Assembly: GCA_963576735.1 (NCBI GenBank)
Contig: OY755172.1
Span: forward strand, 2,170,001 to 2,234,000
From: Bedellia somnulentella
Lineage: Eukaryota; Arthropoda; Insecta; Lepidoptera; Bedelliidae
Length of the DNA: 64,000 nucleotides
Direction of reading: 5' to 3'
The position numbers and the translations under genes were made by a program. The notes under the pieces are model-generated. The model saw nothing but the letters and a program-made list of their open reading frames with translations, was not told the DNA's origin and ran no database searches. This document shows, one piece after another, positions 34,210 through 46,300 of the stretch (position 1 is the first letter of the stretch; the number at the start of each line of letters is the position of its first letter).

Positions 34210-37200
34210 GAGCGTTTTTCAAAAAAAATGGCACCCCGAAAATGAGTTGTCCACCAACTTTGATAATTAATATCTCAGCAACCTTTTCACATTTCACTAT
34301 TTAGATAAATATTTCTAAAAAAAAAGCATTAATTATTATAATTAAATATAATACATTTCTAAAGATATATCTGTTATAATAAAATATTGGCAAAATGTAT
34401 TAAAGGTACACGCAAATTTATATGTCCACCTAACATTCTGTTATGTTTACAGCGCATTAAAATGACCCAAAAATAATTTTAAATATAATGTATGGTTTTC
34501 AGTCCAAACAAAACTGTTTCGTTTTTTATTTCTTAGTAAATATTATATGTGTAAATAGTTATTGAATTAATAAACTGAGTTTAAAGTTTGTCCTTTAAAA
34601 CTGGAATGGCGGAATTTCCGGCTAAGTAACGATAAAAATTGGCAATGGGCCGTTTTCAAAAAAAATGGCTCGTTACTTAAGTGGAAGCAAAAAATATAAT
34701 AAACAAAATCTGCACAACATTGATGATAATCTCGAAGATTATTAAATATATTATCTAAATTTAATAAATAAAACATACATTTATTATAAAATTTAACGAA
34801 AAAGTTAATCTATTTTCAGAAGTAGTCTTTGATTCTTTCCATTAAGTAACTTTTTGGTTTGGGGTTTATACAAACAATACATTGTTTTTTTTTATAATTA
34901 TTTATTTATTAATTAAAATAATCAAACCTTGTTTTTAAATTGGTATAAATCTTAAAATATATCTCAAACATTGCTGAGAATTTTTCAGTTAAACATCCGT
35001 TTCGTCACTTTGTGCCAGTAACAGTATAACAAAATATCTTATTCTAAGTTTAATAGTCAAGTTAACGACATTTTGAGGTAAAACAAAGTAAAGTTTATAT
35101 AATCTTAACAATAATGTAGCGCTTAAACTACTATAAACTAATATAATTTAAAGAAAACTTAAATTTTAAATCACATTTTAATAGGACAGTTACTTAGGTG
35201 GAACACAATGTTACTAATAGGAATATATAAGGCTACGTGTACTATGTACGTTATAATTAACAAAAATCATAGTCAGTCATTAGATAGATAGATGCATTTA
35301 TTCAGCAACATGCTTACAATTTTTGAGCTTACAATATGTAACTTAAAATTATGATACACACAGTACAAAATAGACAAAAACTGGTTAAGCTAAGCGCTGA
35401 AAAGGTCCTGACTCAGCATATGTTACAAATCTCACAAGTGTGGTTTGTAACGCTGATTTTCAGTCAGCACCTATTTCAAAGTGCACGAATTCCATACATT
35501 TTATTATGACGTGTCCATGATACAGTAAAACAAAACCACAAATTCGGAAACAAGAAATAATACAACATAAAACATAACATTTAAAAATAGACTCAAAAGT
35601 ATATGTATAAATTATAAAAATGTTAACCTCGAAATGGCTTCAGTAATAAATTTATTTAAATATTTAATTAGACATCAGTCTTACTTTATTTGTTACCAAT
35701 ATGACTAATATATCCAAAAATTGTGCAAATCCGACAATATTACATACATATAGGTCGAATTGATAATCTCCTTTTTTTTGAAGTTGGTTAAAAATATCTC
35801 CTTGCAGACACGTCCTTATGATTCCATTAAGTAACGTCCACGGTCCGCCTATATGTAACGTTCCTTAATGGATGTTACGAATCCTAACCTCAAATTATTA
35901 CTAATTATTGTTTGACTATTAAAAAACAAAAGATTCGTAATTACTTATACAAAAAATAATCAGGGATAACTAAACTGCAACTTCTGATAAGTATGTTTAT
36001 ACTAAAGTCATTACTTACCAATTAATGGGCCGTTCTTAATGGAACAATTTTTTGGCACAATGTCACCCCAACAAACAACGTAACGAAATGCGGCAAAACA
36101 AGCCGGAACAAGATTGCGGGACGATTCAAAATAGAATCAATGTTACCATAGCTAAAAAACAATAACCAATAGAAGTTTTTTACCCGTCTTCCTTTTATTT
36201 GTATTGCCAATTTTGATCGTTACTTAGCCGGAAATTCCGCCATTCCAGTTTTAAAGGACAAACTTTAAACTCAGTTTATTAATTCAATAACTATTAACAC
36301 ATATAATATTTACTAAGAAATAAAAAACGAAACAGTTTTGTTTAGACTGAAAACCATACATTATATTTAAAATTATTTTTGGGTCATTTTAATGCGCTGT
36401 AAACATGACAGAATGTTAGGTGGACATATAAATTTGCGTGTACCTTTAATACATTTTTGCCAATATTTTATTATAACAGATATATCTTTAGAAACGTATT
36501 ATATTTAATTATAATAATTAATGCTTTTTCTTTTAGAAATATTTATCTAAATAGTGAAATGTGAAAAGGTTGCTGAGATATTAATTATCAAAGTTGGTGG
36601 ACAACTCATTTTCGGGGTGCCATTTTTTTTGAAAAACGCTCCAATACAAATAAAAGGAAGACGGGTAAAAAACTTCTATTGGTTATTGTTTTTTAGCCAT
36701 GGTAACATTGATTCTATTTTGAATCGTCCCACTATCTTGTTCCGGCTTGTTTTGCCGCATTTCGTTACGTTGTTTGTTGGGGTGACATAGTGCCAAAAAA
36801 TTGTTCCATTAAGAACGGCCCATTAATTGGTAAGTAATGAATTTAGTATGACATACTTATCGGAAGTTGCAGTTTAGTTATCCCTGATTATTTTTTGTAT
36901 AAGTAATTACGAATCTTTTGTTTTTTAATAGTCAAACAATAATTAGTAATAATTTGAGGTTAGGATTCGTAACATCCATTAAGGAACGTTACATATAGGC
37001 GGACCGTGGACGTTACTTAATGGAATCATAAGGACGTGTCTGCAAGGAGATATTTTTAACCAACTTCAAAAAAAAGGAGATTATCAATTCGACCTGTATG
37101 TATGTAATATTGTCGGATTTGCACAATTTTTGGATATGTTAGTCTATATCAGCTTCTTAATACGTGTGAAAAATTTCTAGTATGTATGTTTGTATGTTTG

Positions 37201-38099
37201 TCCGCTCATATCTCCTAAAGTAAAAGTCGGATTTCAGAAATTCTTTTTTTGTTGAACGAGGTATACTCTAACTTAGGGTACAGTACAAGTTTCATCAAAA
37301 TCGGTTCTGTAGTTTTTGAAATAGAGAGATAAATATGGATCATTGGTGTATGTGTGTGTGTGTGTGTAGTGAACAATGTGATTAGTTTTTAGTTTTAAGT
37401 TACATATTGTAAGATCAAAAATTGTAAGCATGTTGCTGAATAAACGCTTATCTATCTATCTAATGACTGACTATGATTTTTGTTAATTATAACGTACATA
37501 GTACACGTAGCCTTATATATACCTATTAGTAACATTGTGTTCCACCTAAGTAACTGTCCTATTAAAATGTGATTTAAAAATTAAGTTTTCTTTAAATTAT
37601 ATTAGTTTATAGTAGTTTAAGCGCTACATTATTGTTAAGATTATATAAACTTTACTTTGTTTTACCTCAAAATGTCGTTAACTTGACTATTAAACTTAGA
37701 ATAAGATATTTTGTTAAACTGTTACTGGCACAAAGTGACGTAACGGATGTTTAACTGAAAAAATCTCATCAATGTTTGTGATATATTTTAAGATTTATAC
37801 TAATTTAAAAACAAGGTTTGACTATTTTAATTAATAAATAAATAATTATAAAAAAAAACAATGTATTGTTTGTATAAACCCCAAACCAAAAAGTTACTTA
37901 ATGGAAAGAATCAAAGACTACTTCTGAAAATAGATTAATTTTTTCGTTAAATTTTATAATAAATGTATGTTTTATTTATTAAATTTAGATGATATATTTA
38001 ATAATCTTCGAGTTTATCATCAATGTTGTGCAGATTTTGGGTATTATATTTTTTGCTTCCACTTAAGTAACGAGCCATTTTTTTTGAAAACGGCCCATT
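34210..38099. repeat. Nested palindrome, 3.9 kb
   Basis: The order is C (34210-34646), D (34644-35350), unique island (35351-35701), A' (35702-36202), C' (36203-36643), A (36644-37144), unique island (37145-37391), D' (37392-38099). Primes mark reverse complements. Arms D-A' and A-D' form an inverted repeat around spacer C', and C' is itself the inverse of the outer segment C. Substitutions between arms are few. No transposase frame is visible. The structure could be a fold-back transposon or several nested inversions of one MITE. Confidence 0.85.
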
Positions 38100-38299
38100 C
38101 ACTATTTTTCTTTTACATTGAAATGTGGATTTTGGCGCTCGATATCGGTAGGGTATGAAAATGCGGGATAATACAGCGGGAGCGGGAGTTAATTTAATTT
38201 TTTGTCAATAGTAAGACTATAAGAAAATACAGGGTATTCAAAATTTGCCGTCGGTAAATCTAACCTCTATGAACATTCGAGAGATCCGCGATCAAAACT

Positions 38300-38620
38300 C
38301 AAAGGACACAAGCTTTCAGTAAAAAAAAGTATTATGTTAGCTTAGAATAATAGCTAGAACTATTGCATCATGAAATAGGATATCATTCATCTCGGACAAT
38401 CCCCATATTCCCGATCAATCTCTGCTGGCAACTCACCCACCATCACCAACGGATAGTGTAGGGGGCAGCACCCATCGGGCTTCCGCTCCGCAGCACCAAA
38501 CTACTATCCGTACTTAGTATTTTCTAAGACTTTCGCGATTGAACATTACAATCAAAACAACTATTATAAAACTAAACCCATGTTATAACACGCGATTAAA
38601 GACCTGAAAATCAATAGTTA
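38300..38620 (-). repeat. Family R copy, diverged
   Basis: On the minus strand, cgcgaaagtcttagaaaata and tgtaatgttcaatcgcg parallel the ends of the copies at 10440-10500 and 19110-19139. Confidence 0.55.
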
Positions 38621-38846
38621 CTATACGTACTAATACGAACATAGTAACTCGAACATAGAAACTTAGTACAATATTGTTTGTTTCATGATTCTCATCATAT
38701 GTTTTATGGCACTAAGGGGTTGAAATAGCAAATCATAGTTAGTTTAGAGATTTTTGACATTTCTGTATTTAGAAACTTGAATCTTGGTGCGATTGACTGT
38801 TATAATCACTACAAAATAGAATTTATGAAATTCATCCATCAATTAA

Positions 38847-38993
38847 AAAGGGTAGCCATAGCTTCGGGGATAGTAATTCTTCATCCACTTTTGGAAGTTG
38901 AATATGGAAAAGGAAGTTTAATAAAGAATTTTAGTGATGGGTCTCCAATTGCATCGCTGAACAATCACTTAAAAAGCCTCAATGTCCTTTATA
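38847..38993 (-). repeat. SINE-A remnant, strongly diverged
   Basis: ccacttttggaagttgaata and gatgggtctccaattgcatc remain recognisable. Confidence 0.75.
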
Positions 38994-39039
38994 TCTTTTA
39001 TACAACTTATTTTTATATAAACTGGATGCAAAATATGTA

Positions 39040-39076
39040 GTCGACGCGGACGTAGTCGCGGGCAAAAAGCTAGTAT
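39040..39076 (+). repeat. Helitron-like 3' terminus
   Basis: gacgcggacgtagtcgcggg followed by caaaaagctagt matches the common ending (CTAG before T) of the repeat whose start is at 33655. The palindrome may have inserted between the two pieces. Confidence 0.5.
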
Positions 39077-39079
39077 ATA

Positions 39080-39745
39080 ACATAAATTGGTTTTGGAATT
39101 TGGCGACTTTTTACAATCATTTTGTCGTGTCTCCCAAACTAGATTTAACTATACTAAGGTATACAATTTTGAATAGAATAATCTTTACAGAAAATATTTA
39201 ATACACATTTAAGACCATAATGATGGCCCAGTCGAAGTTGCTACCAATCAACTGTTAGTTCAATTATTAGTAGCCGGGACACATAAAGCGGTCTTTGTTA
39301 CAATTTTCACCGAAATTATAGATTAACCGAGATGCTAGTCACTACTTATAACTACTTATACTGTTCCAAAGCAAAAAAATATATTTTTATAGAAATCTAA
39401 TTCTCACACAAAAGAAACTTTCTCACACTATCCTCATTCATTTTTATGATTTTTAACTCTGTCTACCTATAGTCGTGAGTTGTAAATACATTCAAAAATC
39501 AAAGATATCTCATAAAATATAATATTACCGCGGTACCACACCGTTAACATCATATGCGAGTGTCGTACGTGAGCTGGCTTCAGTAAAGCTAATAAATCGG
39601 TCCTTACCTCCTCACAATGTTCAACAGCTTATGAATTACTTAATATTATCACACTTCGGTATAATTATGATACAATATAAGCTTTCTGAGTATGCTTTGG
39701 TAATATAAGAAATATGATGATATAAATTTTGAGACCAATTTTTAT
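39080..39745. other. AT-rich spacer, nothing recognised
   Basis: No coding or repeat features were identified. A promoter or 5' exon of the following gene could lie here but was not recognised. Confidence 0.35.
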
Positions 39746-39747
39746 AA

Positions 39748-39993
39748 CATACATACATATACTCACGGCTATAAATCCCGAGAAGGGGTAGCCAGAGCTA
39801 AGGAATTAGAAATCCCTCAGCCACGTTTGGAAAGTTTAGTGGGGAAAAGATGGTAAAGTAAAGGTTGTTGGTGATGGGTCTCCAACCGCATCGCCCAAAA
39901 ATCCCTAAAAAGCCCCTATACCGTTAGTAGCCTTTTACGTATACGTACCGGAAGAAATGGGGTAGTGCTATTCTAAGCCGACACTACACAGCT
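39748..39993 (-). repeat. SINE-A, full length
   Basis: Near-consensus antisense copy, flanked by ttataa on both sides. Confidence 0.95.
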
Positions 39994-40346
39994 TATAATT
40001 ATTATAATTTTTATAACTTTCCTTAAACAAAAAATATAGTCGTCGAATATCAAAATGTCACTTAATAAAATTTGTCAAAATCAGATTATAGTTTTCGTGC
40101 GACTGAGACAGACACAAATGTTAATAGGGTTATAAGAGATACGTTTGAAATATTTATCTTCGATGTGAAGAATAGACCGGGCACAGCTAGCTCTAAGAAA
40201 ATACGAGAAAGAAGCTCAACCAAAAACTTATTGATACGTTTTTGAGTTAAATTTTCCTTAATTAGAATGTTTTTGTTCATGAAAACCTCATGTGGGGATT
40301 ATCTTTTATTTATTAAAATTTGTAATTATTTTTCCAGAAATCCAAA

Positions 40347-43300
40347 ATGTTACCATTGAGGTGGCTGGCCGTGCTCGGCCTGGTGTGCGGGGCGCTCGCA
40401 CAATCTAACTACGACTCGCAGGCGAATAACATCGAATATCAAGGAGAAGGACTGCCCGAACAAACCGTTTTGGATGGAAAGGTATTTATTAATTTTCAAA
40501 AATTAAAATTATGGCAATGGTATTGTTAATAAACATATACATATACTCACGGCTATAAATCCCTAGAAGGGGTAGCCAGAGCTTAAGAATTAGATATTCC
40601 TCAGCCACTTCTGGAAAGTTAAGTGGGGAAAAGATGATAAAATAAAGGTTGTTGGTGATTGGTCTCCAACCGCATCGCCCGAAAATCCTTTAAAAGCCCC
40701 AATTCCGTTAGTCGCCTCTTACGTACACCCACCGGAAGAAACGGTAGTGCTATTCTAAGCCGACACTACACAGCATTTTAATAAACTCTCTTTAATAATG
40801 TCACTTGGTATTGGTAATAAACTTTGCCATTTTTTCCCTATCAATTGCTAAAATGATGCTTCAGTGTATTTATATAATGCGACATGATAGTCCAGTGGGT
40901 AGAACACCCGCCCGAAAAACAGAAGGGCGTGAGTTCCAATCCTGGGACGGGCCTACACCAATTTGTCTTTTCTAAAGTCATATGTGTGGTTAATTTATCA
41001 TGGTTGCTAACGGTGAGGGAAAACATCGTGAGGAAACCCACATGGCTGAGTTGTACTTAGTCATGTGACAGTGTATTCGTACAAAACGGCGATAGGCCTG
41101 CCCCTTATCACGTGAGTACACTGTCTAAGCAAAACGTGGGTACCTTCTCTGGAAACTAGATGGCGCTTGCCATGTGAGTTCAGGAGTATTGGTACCTCTG
41201 CCAACCCCTTCGGGGATAAACGGCGTGAACGTTTATGTTATGTTATGTTATGTTATGTATTTATATAAATTACCATCGAGGTAGGCATAGGCTCGCTACT
41301 TTCTGTCACCCTCACAACCCCTCCTCTCACTTTCCTTACATTCATTAATATTTACCAAAAACATTTATTTTACATTCTTTTCCTCGCTTAACTTACAAAA
41401 ATGGCTCAAGAATTTTCTGAATGTGAAGCTTCGCCTACCCCTTTTAGGGATTTATAGGCGTGAGTATATGTAATGTTTGTATGTCATTAATCTTCTTTTA
41501 TAATATGTTTTATTTATCACACTCCGGAATCTCACCTTTTTTCAATATTTTTCTATCCGATGTTAAACGGACTTCACACTTTTGAACCTTTTTGGAGCAA
41601 ATTTTAACCGTTTTCAACCTATGTCTTTGTTTCGAATCTGGCCATGATAAAAGCTCTAGGGCTAAAGCTTTGCAATCAGACCACCGGCGAGTACCACGGA
41701 GACATGGCAATAGATCATGGGAGTACCACAGAGAACCAGTTTGCATAAATCTGTTTGGCTAATTACGACCTGGAGGCTTTGTCTTTATGACAAATAGTGC
41801 CCATTCTCAGCGCACAATACCTTTATGGCTGCCGAGCTTTTAGATGGACTTTGCGTTATGCGTTTTAGTATTTAAAAGCTCTAGCCTTAAGGGGTTCGTA
41901 GTGAAATGAGACTTGATTATTAGCTTTTAGTTTTGGTTTGATGTAAGTATTGTTGTACGATGGGAGCTTTGAAAGTTAGCGTTCATGAATACTGATTATG
42001 ATTGCTTTAAAATATGTAACGTAACGTCCTGGAAAAAAGTTGACAAAGGAAATCAACAATTAATTATGCGCAACTTAATCTGCGAGTATTTGATGGGTGT
42101 TGAAAAATTATTTTCAATATATCTCTTTTAAAATATTGTCATAATTAGCATACAAATATTTTTTCCCTTGGTAAAAAAAAAACTTGTTAAAACTATCTTC
42201 GTTTGTTATTTCATCCAATTCGATAAATTCTCCAAAACGTGAAGTGGTAACAGATAGAAACATATTCGTATTTTACAATATTTTCCCGATACAAGTTCCA
42301 AAAGTGGGTCAGGTATTTTTTAAGTGCTGAAGTTTTAATGTATCCTTTTTTTTGCAGGTTACAAAACTCGACGACCTCAGCCCAGTCATCTTCTTGAACA
42401 GAACAAAAGCGGCATTGAACTGCGCAGCTGGATCTATGCAGGTTTGTTTGCTAGACCTTTTATATGCTTTTATAGGAACTTTTTCACATGCACACACACA
42501 CATATTATATATACACCATAAGTAACACAAATCAATCATTCTACACATTTTGAGTTACAAATTTTCTTGCATATCTGTATGTACTTCTATGTTTTTTGTA
42601 TCATCTGTGGATGTCTGTTATTAGCTTTTTCATTTTGTATTTATCTGATTGTAACTTGTACGTTTATGTGCTGTTGATGTTACTAATAAAATAAAAAATA
42701 AATATTTGAACAGCAGATTTATGCCTTCTTAGGCCTAGCGGTAAACCGTTCGGCTTACATTAGGGGGCTATTAGATGAATCCGTGCTTCGGATGGCACGT
42801 TGAGATATCGGTCCCTGCTACTATCACCGTATCGCCGTGTTCAGGGTAGACTATAGAGTCACGGTGGAAAAACATACGAGCTATGATGAGACCAGCAGTT
42901 AGAAGAAGAAGAAGAATAAAAAAAACATTTATTCGCTGCTACACACGTACAAAGGAATAGATAGCTGTCTGGATGCGGGATAGATTTTTGCTAAGGATAA
43001 TAAAGTAAAATTACTTTAACTAGAAAGTAAAATTCTAAAGATTTCGTTTTCTATAGCCCAAAAAACGTTAGATATTAATTTTGATATGTTGGAAATTTTA
43101 GAGTTCATTGTTGTATTATCATTTCATCAAATCATATATATTTTTTCAGATCGAATTGAAATTCAATGAGAAATTCTATGGCATAGCGTACGCTGACTTC
43201 GACCGGCACTCAGCTTGCCAGGTCGTGGGCAAAGGGGCGACGTCATATAAACTCGAACTGCCCTTGAAAGGATGTGGGACTCGGCAGGTTTGTACAGCTT

Positions 43301-46300
43301 TAAGTTAAATTATAATACATACATACATACATACAGTGCTCGATCCTGGCAAACCTCTCTATCTTCGTTTACATACATCAATCTCTTCATACATGCTATT
43401 TCATTCTTCATAAATTATAATGTGACTTAATAAAATCAAACTGACTAGCACATAACCGAAAATGTTAGTAGTTTCAAATCAAGGGATTCTTTGGGCCAAT
43501 TAGGACTTGGCAGGAGGATAAGAATAACAATGATTGTTTTATTTTTATCATCATTGTTCATTGTAGATCATTGTTTATCTCACATTTGATCATACTACTC
43601 GCTGTTTACTTAATTAGCTTTACATCCTGTGTTGATCGTTACTATATACTTAGACAAGAACTTCTTGTCAAGATGAACTTGTGCAGGATAGTTTTAAAAC
43701 TGCGTTAAATTGCGTAAAAGATTTTAATTCACCGAATCTTAGATAATGGTGTGGATAAATTGGTCATGCATGGGAAATGTGACCTTTCGCGTGCTGTAGA
43801 AAAATTGCAAGTCATCAAACGGTTTTACTCGTAACCAACGGATCAGAGCCGATAACTTTTCTCATACTGTTATAATAACCAAGTTTAATATTCTTTAAAA
43901 CAAACCTACATTTACTTACTGCTCTATACCCCAAAAAGAGGTCACTAGACAGACATTTTAATAACAAAAGATGATAAAATATTTATTTATTTATTTATTT
44001 GAACACTTTATTGCATACAGAATAGATATAATGTATTTTAAAAAAGTACAGAAAATTATAACTTAGTACACAAAGGCGGACTTATCGCTAATAATAATAA
44101 TAAATAAAGAATACTGGATTTTCGTAATGGATCTCCAGCAAAATCTAGAAATAAAAAGTCGTCTCTTACAACACCCACGAGAAGAAATTAGTTAGCGCTA
44201 TTCTAAGACAACATTTTACAGCAACAACCACTATGTTTATTTCAGGACCCTCTCCGTGTTTTCACCAACAACATCGTGGTTCGGTTCCACCCTGGCCTGG
44301 AGATGGATGGTGATGAGGTGATCACCATCGTGTGCCGGTACCCGCCGCCCGTGGTGCCCAAGCCTGTTTTCAACCCACTTATTTTGACGTAAGTTTTTGT
44401 ACCATTACAACATACGTTCTTTAACTAACGTTGCCGATTAATAATTGTGTTAAGCAATTGATCCGATGATGGACACAGTAGCAATTATTTATTAATTTTA
44501 TTAACATAAATGGTTACATTTAATTATAACAAAGCCCTTGTTTTCGTACTTTCGAATGCTTTTTTATCACTAGTAAGTAACGACATCTCGTGGATTAACT
44601 GGGTATTAGCAGAATGATGGTTAAAACACAAAATCTATTGTAAAATTACCTAACTATCTCGATAGATTATTTAACCACAGATAATATAATACTATACTAG
44701 TTATGACGAATGTTTTTTCGTTAATATTTTGTTCTTTCATTATATCAGAATAATTAACATTACTGGCGATGCCGGATCTATAATTTCACTGATGTATGTG
44801 AATTTGCCCCTATAATTCGATTTGATTTTTCTTCCAGCCCCGAAAAAATCCCATCCCCCATCCGCTCGCCACTGGCTGGGACCCACATCCTGCTCATCAT
44901 CTGCGCCATCCTGTTCCTGACGCTGCTTCTCCTCGGGCTGGGAGTATCGTATCTGTGTCTACGGCGACGAGCGCTGCCCGTGCCGAGACGGTTGATCGAC
45001 GATTCTACCATCTCTATCGCTAGTCGGGAGACTATTCAAGGTCAGTTTTTATTGGAGTTTTTGCTCCTGGCGTTTATCGTTGGTATGAAAATCACGAAAT
45101 TTTGCATTGATGTGATACAGGGCAAGCCTTGTCGTTTGTACTATACTGACACATGGTTAAGTATAACTTAGCAGGGTTGTTGTTTATTTTATTCATTTTG
45201 ACATACCCATCTTTTGCTTAATACCATATCTCAAATTGTTTAAAATCGCTAGACGTGAAGATCCCCTGCGCCCGACCAGTTTACCCGCTCGCTGCAGAGA
45301 GCGCTAGTGTCGCGTCGGAGACTGTTATTTATGATCAGTGAAGATTCCCCGCGCTCATTTACCCATCTATCTTTTAAACATACATCTATTACCAAATCCT
45401 CTATCTAAAACTGTGCAATAAATGAATAGAGGTGGAGTTCCCTTACCTAGCCTTTCTCCCAACACTCCTTAAAATATAGATACCCACAACTAAATTCTAT
45501 ATGCCATAATTCACCTGAGTTAAAGAACCCCGCGCCCCTGTAGTGTACCCACTCGCCGCCGAGAGCGCTAGCGTCGTGTCAGACACGCTGCCGTCGGACT
45601 ATCCCAGCAAGACATACAAAACCATTGCTAAATTACACTATTTATCAGCGATGAAGAATCCCCGCTTTCCACTCACTTATTAGGCCTTTAAAATTATAGC
45701 TAAATATACTATAAATAACTGAATTCTTTTTTGAACTTCTCAGAAGTGAAAATTCCCCGCGCGCACCCAGTTTACCCGCTCGCCGCGGAGAGCGCTAGTG
45801 TCGCGTCAGACACGCTGCCGTCAGACTACCCGAGCGAGACGCCGAGCGAAGCCGAGCACACGCACACCAACCAAGCGTTCTTGATGGAGGAGAGCTATTT
45901 GGAGGAAGGTGAGAACGCATATTTTGTTAGAATGGTTATATAAGCTGAAGTTTCGGACACTAGTTCGTCCGTGAGAATCTGGGACGTGAAATGATAATGT
46001 GAAGGGTTAAATGAATGAATGAAAAGTTTTATTTCACATAAAAATATACATACATATCGATTAGTAAACAAGACTTAGTATCTGTGTTAGTAGAACTTAA
46101 ATAAATAATTACAATTAGTATAAGATCCCGCTGCTAAATCTCTACGTTCATTACGTATTGGGTCAAACACACGTTTTAACATAAGTTTAAATTAAATTAT
46201 AATATATATAAGTAGTTTAAGTTAGTATAGTAGTTATATATAAGTTTAAATTAATATTACTTGCGGCCACTTTTGCCTGGCTGCGTCTGGTCGGTGTATT

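Noticed and set aside
36022..36790. Paired frames sharing QIKGRRVKNFYWLLFF on opposite strands
   Set aside because: They fall in the inverted arms of the palindrome and are mirror copies of non-coding repeat sequence. No known domain is present.
40841..41041. 66-codon minus-strand frame
   Set aside because: It lies wholly within the tRNA-derived SINE.
44778..45011. 77-codon minus-strand frame
   Set aside because: It lies opposite exon 5 of the ZP-N-like gene, whose splice phases and transmembrane helix clearly favour the plus strand.
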